From Reticulitermes speratus (taxonomy: Eukaryota; Arthropoda; Insecta; Blattodea; Rhinotermitidae), in the NCBI GenBank assembly GCA_021186555.1, contig JAJKFL010000005.1:24306635-24370634 (forward strand): DNA of 64,000 nucleotides. The letters are read 5' to 3'. Positions 46,270-57,444 of this stretch are shown here, in pieces. The position numbers were made by a program, and so were the translations under genes. Position 1 is the first letter of the stretch; each line of letters opens with the position of its first letter. The notes under the pieces were generated by a model. It ran no database searches. It saw only the letters and a list, made by a program, of their open reading frames with translations, and was not told the origin of the DNA.

Positions 46270-46825
46270 GCAGAAGGCAGTAATTCCTGTAGTCACTGCC
46301 AAAATAATCTCAAGTCTCATAACTTATTGCTACATGTGTAGCAAACTGAGTTCAAAACGGGAGATCTACGAAAAGCTCCGAAATACAGTCTTTATAACAA
46401 ATCTATCACACAAGCACAGCAGTATTTTGTCTGATAGAAGATAAGTCATGTCTCGTCAAGATCGGTTGTAATCGCTGAAATTACCTTCGGTTTGACAGTT
46501 TCTTTTATAAAAGACTGCATTAAATTGATATTACACGTATAGGCACAAAATACACTACGGGATGATCAGGAAATAATAGTATCTGGAGGGCGGCATCTGT
46601 GGCGTATTTTAGGCATTACAAGGGCATTGGCCTGGACAGACTGAGGAAAACACGAAAACATCAGGATTCCCAGTAACCAGTTCGAGATTCTAACCTGACA
46701 TAAATACAAGCAACAATGCCAGACAAGTAGCACGCACAGATAAATGTCCAGCACGTACAGAATACTAATTAAAAATCATTGAAGTGTTGCTAGGAATACA
46801 GAGCATAACGATATTTAGAAGAATC
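46270..46825. other. Unrecognised DNA
   Basis: Nothing recognisable. Confidence 0.4.
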
Positions 46826-46840
46826 TTAGAGAGGCAAGTT

Positions 46841-47126
46841 TTTTTTCTTGTGGTGAAGGGCCCTGCAGCAGATGCTACGGACGCACCGCAGCCTTGAGGC
46901 TTATTGTGCAAACCTGTGATGAAGATGATTAGTGTTTTTTTTTCGTTTTTACTTGTAATGGAGCACCGGTGGAATGAAATTGAAAAGGGAAAAACCGAAG
47001 TACTCGGGGAAAAACCTATCCCAGTGCCACTTTTCCACCACAAATCCCACGTGGACTGACCCGGGATCGAAATCGGGCCTCCGCGGTGAGAGGCCAGTGA
47101 CTTACCGCCTGAGGCATGGCACGGCC
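46841..47126 (-). mobile_element. SINE family A copy, full length, minus strand
   Basis: Complement of the element at 61551 over its whole length: left GGTGAAGGGCCCTGCAGCAG, ATGCTACGGACGCACCGCAG; middle CCCAGTGCCACTTTTCCACC; right box-B complement (GGGATCGAAATCGGG) and GCCTGAGGCATGGCACGGCC. Flanks TAGAGAGGCAAGTT (46827-46840) and TAGAGATGCTTGTT (47127-47140) agree at 11 of 14 bases, an eroded target duplication. Confidence 0.9.
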
Positions 47127-47149
47127 TAGAGATGCTTGTTACCAAGACT

Positions 47150-47465
47150 TGTTGTTATTGGACTCAATGACAGCCGAATTTTGACTGCACGTCTTTAAAT
47201 TTAATGTTAGCAGGAAATTTCATGATCAACTACATAAACATGTGCCAACAGTTCTTTGCTGCGAAGCCCCTTTGACTTTGAGAAAAATTTTCCGGCCCCC
47301 AGACCCAAGAAAAACGCAAATGTTGTTATATTAATGACGTACAACACGTTCGTGGTAATCTAAGATCAAATGAAAATTTAATCTAACACACACAAGAGTA
47401 AAGTCGTCCAAATGAATTCGTAAATTACTATCAAACAAAATTATATACATTTATTATGTAACGAA
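47150..47465. other. Unrecognised DNA
   Basis: Nothing firm. GCCCCTTTGACTTTGAGAAA followed by TTCCGGCCCCC (47267-47300) has the look of a decayed repeat. Confidence 0.35.
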
Positions 47466-47470
47466 AAGCT

Positions 47471-47502
47471 ACATGTTTCGGTCCCGCCGAACCACCATCA
47501 AC
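47471..47502 (-). repeat. Dispersed hammerhead-like repeat (GAAACATGTAG type), degenerate
   Basis: Minus strand: TTGATGG, T, GGT, loop, ACC, GAAACATGTAG. Two changes in the CTGANGA box and a three-pair stem. Confidence 0.5.
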
Positions 47503-47519
47503 CTATACAAAAAAAACTT

Positions 47520-49260
47520 GAAATGAAGGCAAAAATGTAAATGTTACATATACGTATACTTCTTGTGAGATCTCATGTACATCTGGTTTTACAATTGCTA
47601 ATTATATATACAAGTTTCTCAGTATCTTTATGGAATTTTCTATATCGCAGTGTCAAAATTCTCTTTATACATTATTCGTTAAAGTATACATTAGCATTAC
47701 ACTTTAGAACCTTCCTTTAATCTTTTTATACCGACTGAAGTTACAGACTTGACTAGCTGCAATTAATTAATTAATCGTTCGACCACAACGGGATGTCTTT
47801 TATCAAGCGAAATAGATTCGTTGGTTTCAAACCAGTTTACTGTGACCAGTTTATAACCGGCTGACTCTCTCCTACTCAGTCAATAGAGCAAACTCTTCGT
47901 TTCAAGGAATGTAAGTGGTCCTAGTGATTAAATTGCTGATTGAAATTGGATACATATTCTTTACTAGCATTGTTTTTAGTACTACAGGGTCTTGTTGGAT
48001 CTTTATGAATACGGCACTGAACCGCCCGTGTCTGAAGCTAGGACGCTACTCTTTTTGCTTGGGCACGCACTCTCTAGCACCCTGGTTCGAAATTCATCCC
48101 CCCTTGGATTTTCCTACTTCTTCCCATTGGCTAACTCTGCCCTAATTCTGTAATCTAAAAATCTGCCTGTGTGGACCCTCTCGCATCCCTAACGAACCAA
48201 CTGGATTTTTCTGTAGTCAACACCCACATGTTGAAATATGAGGGTCAAAATCTGTCAGAGTATCGAATTTCTAAGACTCTGGAGTTTGTTGAAATCCCAT
48301 TAATTTTGACAGTGACAAAGTGCGACAAGTACTGGCCCCCCTTCACTTTACTGTCCACTGTCCACACTTCTGGCGTCCAGATGTTACTACTAACCTACCA
48401 TGTCCTGTTTTAACAAAACCCCCCAAACCAAACTAACTACTCACGCTTGCAATCAAATATAAATTTTAAATATCAAAATTAATAAGTGCAACGATTACAA
48501 GTTCGACGCGCAAACCACACTTTCAGTAATTTCTTTGCGTTCCTTTTTAAATCATTATTTTGCACGCAATTTCTTACATTTATTTTACTAGCGGAAGTGA
48601 TAATGTACAAACTACAACCTCATCAACGTCTTACTTCTCTTAGCCACGTAATAAGATGTTTACTTATTCAAGAGTGTTGTATAACAAAAACTGTCATTAT
48701 ATCGTGTTGTGGCAGATCCAATGGAAACACTTCGCGGAGCACTTGGGTCCCGCAGAACACAGTATGATAGTTTTCATCCACGCACTGCTTTCATTTTATT
48801 TGACAACTTTAGCTTTGTCACAGTACCTTTTATATCACAGCATCGTTAAAAATTTGATTTCCGACTCCGTAATTTTGTAAATTCCACCCCAAATTCCTCT
48901 CAACTTCGCTTATTCTTATTTCATAACACCCACGTCTCGCTACTGACACTTAACGGCACAATTCAACGTGAATTCTTATTGAACTGCCTTTGTCGTTTTC
49001 CTTCCGAAGTTTCACTGAGTAACGCCATTAAACCTCTCGTTCCCTTTCTTATCTTCACGTATGTCTGATCTATATTACAAAACCTCATATACCTTCAACA
49101 GTTCAACTTTTTAGAACCGTTTTACTCTTCCACGACAACCCTATCATTCTTTCAGCGTCTTGTGATTTATACTGAAATGTTTTAATGTTATACAGATTTA
49201 AAATCTTAGTAAAGATCGCCAGAGCTTTTAATCTGAGGTACACGTATAATATGCATAACA
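47520..49260. other. Unrecognised DNA with several small ORFs
   Basis: ORFs of 74-93 codons (47915, 48171, 48486, 48656) show no family motif. The segment 47990-48410 is C-rich on the plus strand. No gene called. Confidence 0.4.
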
Positions 49261-49264
49261 AGGT

Positions 49265-49480
49265 AAAGGTGTCCCTGTGCACGCCATAAAGTAATACGGA
49301 CAGTGGAACTGTAGTTTCACTCGTTCCTACTGTCGACACTAGATGGGGTGAGTTGTTAGCTTCACACTCCCGGCCGCTTTACTCCAATGGAAACAGTGCC
49401 TCGTATCCATTAAATAGGAAGTTGGGTAGGCTCCAGAGTCAGTTGTAGCGCCCGTTAAGAACAACTGCAGTAAACATTGC
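49265..49480 (-). mobile_element. SINE family D copy, minus strand
   Basis: TGTCCCTGTGCACGCCATAA, GTCGACACTAGATGGGGTGA, GTTAGCTTCACACTCCCGGC, CGCTTTACTCC and GGTAGGCTCCAGAGTCAGTT give the family-D body order. The tRNA head at the right end is not recognisable. Confidence 0.7.
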
Positions 49481-49484
49481 TTAG

Positions 49485-50030
49485 TAAAGGGCACTGGTAA
49501 ACAAATTCGTGTGTACATGGGCTGCGGACTGTAGAAACCTAGTCTTTGTGGGAAAACGGTCAAAATGTAATTATCATCATCTTCATCATTTAGCGAAAAC
49601 TTGTATCCTTGCATCAAAATCCTTTCTTCTTACATAAAACGTTTCGCTATGATGACGGACTTCAGTGTCTGGAGTGGTGCTCCACGGAGGGACAACTAAA
49701 ATAATTTTTTATATACCAAGAAGCCCCTACCTATGAAAATGTTTACAGGCCGGAAAAAGATAACAGCAGGGAGCACAATTCAATTACCGTTAAATTGCCG
49801 TCAAAAAGTACGAGTATTTGCAAAAAGCTGCTATATATATACGTATATATATGCATATGTCTGTGTGTGTGCGCGCGCATGTGTGTGTGTAAGTGAATTT
49901 ACACTGCAAGAAAAACAATGAAGCATATTTCCTGTAGCGCACAGAGTACTGCCAAATGCAGAACAACATTTCTCGCAATATTAAAGGCATACTCGTATTT
50001 GGAAATTTTTGTGGTATTTCAAAAATTTTA
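49485..50030. other. Unrecognised DNA with alternating TA and (GT)n
   Basis: TATATATACGTATATATATG at about 49832 runs into GTCTGTGTGTGTGCGCGCGC at about 49858, a purine-pyrimidine alternating tract. No gene seen. Confidence 0.5.
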
Positions 50031-50034
50031 TTTC

Positions 50035-50122
50035 ATTGATTCATTCATTCATTCTTCATTCATTCCACAATTTCTTGTGAAACCTCCAGCAATGTCCTGC
50101 CGAACCCCGGTTGGGAAACAGT
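50035..50122 (-). mobile_element. Possible hAT-like transposon end
   Basis: On the minus strand the sequence starts CAC TGTTTCCCAACCGGGGTTC with a further CAAGAAATTGTGG; the CAGTGTTTCCCAACC-like start is of the hAT type. A short ATTC repeat (50038-50066) is at the other side. The second end was not found. Confidence 0.35.
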
Positions 50123-50124
50123 GG

Positions 50125-52430
50125 TCTAGAGCTTCATACTCTCCAGTTCAGAAAATATTATCTTCATGGACTTTTGTATTAATGCATATGATGGTTTGAA
50201 AAACTGTCCGTCGCTTTGGACATGACTGGTTTCCGTGTTCCACTTCGTGACGTTACAGACTCCCCCATTTCACATTGTTGAGCACTCCCCCATGTTTTTC
50301 CTGTTACACACAAAACTGTCATTCGGCTAGATACATGAAAGCAGTAAACTTGATATGCAGAGGCGTAGACATGTTTAGAATAGCAATCACGGACCTAAAA
50401 CACATTTTGTATTAACTGACTATATTTGGTCACATAGAGCACGCACTTCTTTTCGACTGTTGGAAAAACATTTGGCAATTTTTTGAGTGTCCTGTCAGCT
50501 TTCTAACTCAACTCTTTTTCTCCTGCTTTTCCTTTCTTTCTATTCATCATGCAAATATTCTGTATTGGTTTACTTGTCATTTCTTAATTTTGGTTTTGTT
50601 TTTGTTTCGCTTGTGTAACTGTGCTGTACCTGTGTATTTATGTATCTATGTATTCGCATTTGTTTCGTAATTGGTCCTGTGCTGCTTTACCAGCATATTA
50701 ACAATAATAATAATTATTATTATATCATGATTATTATCATTATAACTCTCAACAACATAACCAAAATCAGGCTGGTGTTCATATTTTGGTGACAATTACA
50801 GCATAGTGACATATATTGAAAAACCACAAACTCGGAAATAAGCATTCAGTTCATAATAACTCCTCCCCATATTGCTTTTACCCACATTTTACGTGCTTTC
50901 TGATTGTTTGTCCATGCACTATGCGTTCATCGCACAAAATGCATAGAAGGATTCATGATGGGTTGGTATTCGGATTCCTCAATAAAATTTTTCCAACTTT
51001 CAACAGTGCTATTTCGATAAGTCTGTAGACTTCACTTTACACTAACCCCAAATCAAATTACTCAAAATGGCTCAGATTATACAAGATTGATATTAAATCT
51101 CAAAATTTAATTTCAGATTTTTGGAACTGGTTAAACAACACGTTAAGGACTATTATGTTGGCCTGGGTCTATCGTGCCATTTCTTATATTTTGTATATTT
51201 GCTCTATTTATTTCTTCGCGTGGAGAAGACATCAAGAATTTCCAACTCTCTTGAGCCACAGTGCAGAGCCACTCCAAGGTATGAGCGTAAAAGTAAACAG
51301 GGGCTCAGCAAAATACGAATCCTGTCCACCGAAATAAGTAAACACAGCAAATATGGAAAACGTTCTTTTGAAAGAAAGTAGTAAGATGGACAAAGGTCCA
51401 AAAACATTCACAAACCTAACTTATAAAGTCTGGTGGAAGAATGATATTATGTTATTAAATTAATCACAATGGCTTAGCGATAACACTGTACTCTGAACAT
51501 ATCCGGTTCGTATCGCAGTAGGGTAATCGATTATCCTGTTATTCTTCGAGACATTCCTTAGTTTTACATGAAAATTTGAAATGCTTCTTCACAAAGGTTA
51601 TTGTCAACTTCTTCAAACTATTTACATTAGGTAATAACAAGATTTATGCACTCAATAAATCTTCATTAAAGTTATTGCAGCATTAGCCCACAAAAGAAAG
51701 CATGTAGAAGCTACAGGTTCTCCAGACTAGACTGCAGTTTCAATGACAGGGATTTCTTAATATACGACAAGGAAGTTTTGTTTTGTAGATAAGATGTTGT
51801 TTCTGTCGCACAGGTACTGCTTGAAGCTTGCTCAGCTAAACGAAATTCAGAATATCTTCCAGCTAAAACCAATACGAGCAAAGCGGAAGGCCGAAATACG
51901 GGTCTTGTGCAAAAGAAAGAGCAAACTTTCAGTGGGAACACGCAATGCCTTTCCAATGTTCATCCTACTTTGCTACAGTTGTTGTCTTACAAAGACTGTT
52001 CCCTGCTATGGTAGTTTTATGGTATGTTGTTTACTGCTTCACTTAACGACCCCATTTCAACTACTCAGGTCATAATGAGTGCTCAGTGAGAAATGACACA
52101 TAAATTTTACAGTGGTTTGGAAATTACGTCGGATAAATATACCGCAGTTTATTATCAGGTACTTGCCTGGAGCATGTGGGAGAATTACAACAGACTTACC
52201 GGAGGGCAATCGGTGTCCGGGCATAAATTCGAAACGCGGCCGACCACAGTGCTACCAACACACCATTGTTGCAGTGGAAACTCAATAATTCCGTGTTCAT
52301 TTCCTGGTAACATTGAAGGGATGAACGAAATTACGTACACTAACCACAGTCGGCCATGCATTCTTACATAAATCGTATTTAATATCTCTGTTAGCTCACA
52401 ATTTCAATTGGCAGACAACACAATTATGCA
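50125..52430. other. Unrecognised AT-rich DNA
   Basis: Nothing recognisable in about 2.3 kb; ORFs of up to 93 codons have no family motif. Confidence 0.4.
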
Positions 52431-52446
52431 AGGTATACATACCAGT

Positions 52447-52715
52447 GCCGATCCCAGTAGCCGCGTGGTCTAAGACGTGGGTCTACGGCCACTCGTTTAC
52501 TGGGATTGTGGGTTCGAATCCCGCCTAGGGCATGGATGTCTGTCTGTTGTAAGTGTTGTGTGTTGCCAGGTAGAGGTCTCTGCGACGAGCTGGTCCCTCG
52601 TCCTGTGGAGTCCTACCGAGTGTGGTGTGTCTAAAAAGTGTGTGATCGTGAAGCCTCGAAAAAAAAATAAGGCGGCCTAGGCCCCTAAGGGGCTGTCGAG
52701 CCATTGGGGAAAAAA
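52447..52715 (+). mobile_element. SINE family C, full length, perfect 12-bp target duplication
   Basis: The tRNA-derived head carries box A (TAGCCGCGTGG, 52458) and box B (GGTTCGAATCC, 52511-52521), the internal RNA polymerase III promoter. The body follows (CATGGATGTCTGTCTGTTGT, CCGAGTGTGGTGTGTCTA, GTGATCGTGAAGCCTCG) and the end is CCTAGGCCCCTAAGGGGCTG with an A-run. The repeat ATACATACCAGT lies at 52435-52446 and 52716-52727, exact, which fixes both ends and suggests a fairly recent insertion by LINE machinery. Other copies: 25319 (minus), 42945. Confidence 0.95.
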
Positions 52716-52789
52716 ATACATACCAGTTTTTAAAAGAAATTATATTCCAAGACCGTAGCAGCACAACTAATACTTGAGCCAGCTCCTCG

Positions 52790-52807
52790 CCCCCCCCCCC
52801 CCCCCCC
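52790..52807. repeat. C18 homopolymer
   Basis: Eighteen Cs in a row, flanked by CTCCTCG and TCAGCC. Could be partly a sequencing or assembly artefact. Confidence 0.9.
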
Positions 52808-52834
52808 TCAGCCACATTTGCGATCTAACTTCCT

Positions 52835-53105
52835 GGTCCCGGTCCACGCCATGACGGCATACCAGGGGAGTACAAGTACAGCTATACTTATTCTAAAAAC
52901 GTAGGTACCAGATGGGGTCGAGTGGCCAGCTTCACAGCCCGGCCGATTTACTACCGGGGAACAAACCTCGATATACGTTTAGTAGGAGGCTGTATGAGCC
53001 CCACATACGGTATGGACGTTGTTTTAGAGAAGAGACAAGCTTCTTGTCCTCCCGCGAAACAAACTCCCCATCGTCCAGGAGGGTGTTATCCGGGCTCCAA
53101 CCACC
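52835..53105 (-). mobile_element. SINE family D copy, minus strand
   Basis: GGTCCACGCCATGACGGCAT, GTACCAGATGGGGTCGAGTG, GCCAGCTTCACAGCCCGGCC, GATTTACTACCGGGGAAC and AGGAGGCTGTATGAGCCCCA give the family-D order. The right-end tRNA head is decayed. Two overlapping plus-strand ORFs (52912, 52922) are SINE translations. Confidence 0.75.
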
Positions 53106-53109
53106 CAAA

Positions 53110-53565
53110 CTCTCAACTTCGTGTTATTTATTCATTATCTTTAGCGTGACTACTTAGAAACAGATTCCACAACTAAAGAAAAATTAATTTATCAATTCCA
53201 TCCAATCCGGCCAAATACCCCATCACTTGTATCCTCCCAGTCTTTGTTACCCTGAACGTATCTTGTGAACTGTAAGAAGTTCCTCATTATGTGATGTCCC
53301 AAACTACGTATTTATCTCACCCGGTTACGGTAGAGATATTTCACTACCAGCACTGTTTCAGACATACGTGATTTATGTTCCTCTTTTTCATATTCCTATT
53401 TAAAAAACTGAAAATTGTTTTTTGCAAATCCCGATGTCCCATTAGCACGACACACAGCAGATTTACTATTATTCATTCCGTGCATTTTATTTGTAATTAA
53501 TTACACATACCAACAAATTCACATATAATACATAAAACATTACAAGTTATTTGCACATATAAACT
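53110..53565. other. Unrecognised AT-rich DNA
   Basis: Nothing recognisable. Confidence 0.4.
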
Positions 53566-53570
53566 CTTCT

Positions 53571-53601
53571 ACATGTTTCGGCGAGTGTTCGCCATCTTCA
53601 G
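53571..53601 (-). ncRNA. Hammerhead-like ribozyme core, best single copy
   Basis: Minus strand: CTGAAGA (53601-53595), T, GGCGA, loop ACAC, TCGCC, GAAAC (53579-53575), then ATGTAG. Both conserved boxes are exact and stem II has five G-C-rich pairs closed by a four-base loop. The single unpaired T after CTGAAGA is shared by the other copies. The element around it has no inverted partner nearby. Stem I, stem III and a cleavage site are not assigned, so this is a candidate only. Confidence 0.55.
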
Positions 53602-53619
53602 GGAGACGATGACACAAAT

Positions 53620-54690
53620 GAATTTATACATATATAACTCAAAACATCATAACTTGCATGCAGTGCATAAAAAAGAAGTATTAGTAGGTACAGACGTAAC
53701 AATATAAATATTACGTCGCAGACATATGCATAATTAAAAATTATTTAATATGTATAGTCAATTTATTAAAATCTTTAATATTTGGTTGTTTACGATGTAT
53801 GTAGACAGTTGTGTGCGTACAAACATCTAATGTGGATTCTTCGATTTAAAGAGGTTCTAGTTCTTGTAACGTGTTGCGGTGCTCACAGTGCAGGAGAGTG
53901 TTAACTATGTACAAATAAGCTGTAATACTTCACATACTGTATGTGCATTTATTGGTATGTATAGCTAATAACACACAGCGGGCCTGCTCATCGTTTTATG
54001 TGGTGCGAGCCGCTTCGTCAAAATTCGGCCTGCATGCGGGTAACATAAAATTCACCACACAGAGTAAAGGATGAATATAATTATAGGTGTAATTTTACCT
54101 GTGTATGTTTCCATACAACACGTGCAATAAAAGTATACTGATAATAATAGGAAGAATTTATTTAAAAGATGCAATTCACAACAAAGGCTAGGGCGTCGTT
54201 ATTTTTAGCACATCTTTGCAAAATGAATTAATAACCTAATGTATGTCTCCATAAATGAATGGCTCATGATTTTCCAAAATGTGTTCGGCGCTATATCTCA
54301 GCTTTACTAAGGAAAGGGCTAAAAGACTTTTTCTCACGCCACATGTCTCCGGTTGAACGGGTCTGACACACAGGATGATGACATTTTTGGAACCTAACAA
54401 TACCAAATATTTCCATAATTTATTTCTTCCCTAATTTAATAACGATAATTTCAATTTGCCAGCGTTTATCCCAGGTAGTCTTTTTAAATTTCGAGACATC
54501 CTCACTTTACTTATGACATGTAGTGTTGATACCTTTTATTTATTTTCGTTTTATTGCATATTCATATGCAACAAACTTAATTTCTGTCAGTACATATAAG
54601 TGTCTCACAGTTCCACATTTGAGGTTGTCACTGCAGTGAGTATTAAGGTTATGGTCTTCTTCTGTGTGATACCGAGTACCTTGCACAAAG
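53620..54690. other. Unrecognised AT-rich DNA
   Basis: Nothing firm. GCGGGCCTGCTCATCG and GTGCGAGCCGCTTCG (53978-54017) look like part of an old DNA transposon, but I could not find ends. Confidence 0.35.
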
Positions 54691-54694
54691 GTAC

Positions 54695-54729
54695 GAACGT
54701 TTCGAAAGATGCAATTCCTGCACATTCAG
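54695..54729 (-). repeat. Dispersed hammerhead-like repeat, degenerate
   Basis: Minus strand: CTGAATG, a TGCA...TGCA hairpin, TTTCGAAACGTTCGTACC. GAAACGTT is exact; the first box and stem have drifted. Confidence 0.45.
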
Positions 54730-54739
54730 GATAGACAAG

Positions 54740-55155
54740 ATAGGCAATATGCTTGTAACGTAACACTGTGGCCCTTTCCGTTACACACTGTTGCAATGGA
54801 AACGCAACAGTGCGTACTGTGTGTTTGTGTTGCTGAGCTACATACCATACCAACTATGTAAAAATATTAAAATGTTGCACAACAATTCATCAGATTCATC
54901 ATCAGCAGTATCATTCGTCACGAGATATGCCTTAATAGACCTGTTTCAGCCTCGTCTAATAGTCTCTTCAAAGGTCTTCCAAGTAGTCTTCGTCTATTGG
55001 GTCTATAATTCAGCATTACCTTAGGCATACTGTTGTTGTTCATTATTGCTGCATATTGTAGCTAATTTGATTTGTACAGAAATGCTTTTATGGCAAATTT
55101 ATGTCACCGGCAACTACGAAAGTTCTTAGACCTTAAAGTGCCCGATATTTTTGTT
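54740..55155. other. Unrecognised DNA
   Basis: Nothing recognisable. Confidence 0.4.
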
Positions 55156-55159
55156 TTAT

Positions 55160-55295
55160 TTGAACAAAATTCGGAGTTTCTCTACAAATTTTCATAGAAG
55201 TCTCCAAATATCAAATTTCATGGAAATCCGTCCATTGGGTGTCGCGCTGATACCGACGGACAGAAGAACGGATGGACACGACGAAGTTAACAGGC
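55160..55295 (+). repeat. Possible LINE 3' end
   Basis: CAAAATTCGGAGTTTCTC, then CAAATTTCATGGAAATCCGT, CCATTGGGTGTCGCG and GACGGACAGAAG...ATGGACACGACG match the usual order of arthropod LINE 3' ends. Truncated at 5'. Confidence 0.5.
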
Positions 55296-55299
55296 GCTT

Positions 55300-56085
55300 A
55301 TCGCGACTGTGCTAATGCGCCTAAAATAATAACAGCATGTTCCCCGAAAAAATGGTATTATCTACCAAACTACACAGCATCAAATTCCCAAAGTTCACAA
55401 ACGTGACCTGTCTTCCAATAAACGTCCCCTTCACAGCGTGCGTCCCAAAGTTGTCCCTTCACCACACGACACAAGAAACGTTACATTTTTGCATGTATCG
55501 CGTGTTATTCTGTAACACGTACGGAGAAAAGAAAAAACAAACTGTTACTGCAGGAAGGCGAGATGCTATATTTTATTTCGGCTATGAATAATTCCAGTAC
55601 ACACAAGGAATCTCAAAAGGCCAGTGAGGGTGACACAGCCAAATTTTTCACCATCAACATGACACTGCAACCACGCGTAACTGACATTGTTCGGGATACA
55701 GAAACAGTGAATGTTACGAATTTACCGATGAAAGAATTCAAACCTATAATATAGTAATATAATATATAACCTATAATATTGTAATATAGTACAAGACTTC
55801 AGTTCCTTCCTCGCTGACAATAGTCTCCCTGAGACAAGACAAGTCAAACAGGCATACAAAATACGAATCATATGAAATGCGTAAATATACTGTGCAGGCA
55901 AAATTCAGAGCCAATCTTAAAGGAAGTAGTACATATCGCTCATGAAATGGCAATTTGTCGTAACCCACACAAGTCGTTAAGCAGAGATCCCCGCGTTACT
56001 AGATAGTTGGATTACAAATATACCTTCTGTCAACATGTTGTGTCCACAAAAACATTGTTTTTCCTTACATTTTCGTCAAAACCTA
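55300..56085. other. Unrecognised AT-rich DNA
   Basis: A short TATAATAT-rich imperfect duplication at 55742-55792. Nothing else recognised. Confidence 0.4.
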
Positions 56086-56089
56086 ACAT

Positions 56090-56235
56090 GTTTAAGTGTT
56101 GGTCTATTGACGATCGGTCAAGTTTTCATCCGGCGGAAACAGAGTTTTTTCATCTAGACGGACAGACAGCGAGACAGACACGACGGTGCCGAAAGCCCCG
56201 TTTCACAACTTTGCAAACGTCTAAAATTAAAAGCC
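56090..56235 (+). repeat. Possible LINE 3' end
   Basis: AAGTTTTCATCCGGCGGAAA followed by TAGACGGACAGACAGCGAGA recalls the ends at 23080 and 55160. Weak. Confidence 0.35.
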
Positions 56236-56654
56236 AACAAAGCAACGGCACAGATTTAGGTTCTGATTAGGTGGATATTTCAAGCGGAGAGGAATAACTC
56301 CTATAGCCGTCACATGTGGCGAAGGACTTCGGGCAAGAAAGACAAACATTCCCAAGACCACATGCGGAAACTTAAACGGAGGAAGAACCGTAGCATACGT
56401 GAATTATAAATTTGTCACTCACGCACATCCACACATACTTTAATGTTTAGTAATTTAATTACTAAATTTCATCAAACATTCTTTTGAAACATCATCTTAT
56501 TCGCCAAACAAAAGGTTCGCCTTTGTTGACTCGGTACAACTCAGTGCCAGAACTTAACAGACCTACCCACCTTCCTATGTGAATGCTGGTACAGCAATAG
56601 TAGCTGAAGATAAAAGTTTTCAGCAACTCCAGGCAGATTTCTTGTTAACATCTC

Positions 56655-56801
56655 ATGCCCGGTCCTGTCCGTTCTGTTAGTTTGCTCTCAGTCTACGTGT
56701 TCGCAGTCCGCAGTGGGATGCAGCAGGCGATCGATGACTGCGCCATGCAGACTCGGGGAGGCCTGGAAGAGTCTCATTTGTTCTTGGGGCTCTCCTTACA
56801 G
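56655..56801 (+). CDS. Weak coding-exon candidate in a GC-rich island
   Basis: From the ATG at 56655 the frame gives RSVSLLSVYVFAVRSGMQQA, then IDDCAMQTRGGLEESHLFLG and LSLQ, ending at TTACAG followed by GTGCTG. The stretch is clearly richer in G+C than its neighbours. Neither strand gives a protein I recognise, and the donor is only moderate. It could equally be an unknown repeat. Confidence 0.15.
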
Positions 56802-56944
56802 GTGCTGGTGTTTAGTCTGTACAGCTTTTCCACAATAACACCTTCAAGCACAATGGTTACTATACGCCTATATATAGGAGTTTTCATGCCAGGCTTACGT
56901 CTCTTAATCCCATGTATACCTTTAGTACAAGTAATGTGCTAGGA

Positions 56945-57390
56945 TAACTTTAAAATATGCACAATTCAACAAATAAAAACGGATCAACAAACGACACATG
57001 TCTCACGTATGACATTTTAGAACGGTTAAAAAGATACCTTTCACAAAGAAACGAGAAAATAAGATACCAGACAACAGCGTGGTATTCGTAGCACAGAAAA
57101 ACGCATGAATACAAGAAGAACTGTAGGCCTATCTCATAGAGACTTTTAGGATAAAAAGGAATAACTGTTATAAACTAAGCAGCAGCCAAGATACCAGATA
57201 GAAATATAATAACCATAGCACAGAATAATGGATTTAGAAACGATGAATGTGTCAAGAACGTCCAAGTCTTCCAGCATGTGACTCCGTGTCAACGGGTAAT
57301 TAGTTCCCGGTGTTCCGAATGAGCCTGCTGCCTCAACAATAAGGATCTAAGCAGTTTAAAAAGAGCGTTCTATCTTCTTGCACTGCTTAG
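56945..57390. other. Unrecognised AT-rich DNA
   Basis: Nothing recognisable. Confidence 0.4.
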
Positions 57391-57440
57391 ACCCTGAAGA
57401 TAGGGACAACAAGCTTCTCCAAAACGTATGTTAATGGCAA
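57350..57440 (+). repeat. Dispersed hammerhead-like repeat with possible stem I
   Basis: CTGAAGA at 57394, TA, GGGA, loop, CTCC, then AAAACGTATG. Just upstream, GATCTAAGCAGT (about 57345) can pair with ACTGCTTAGACC (about 57382), where stem I would be. The GAAAC box is mutated to AAAAC, so this copy would not be active. Confidence 0.5.
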
Positions 57441-57444
57441 TCGA

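Noticed and set aside
52790..52807. Regulatory C-tract or i-motif
   Set aside because: A homopolymer next to a SINE boundary is more simply slippage or an assembly artefact.
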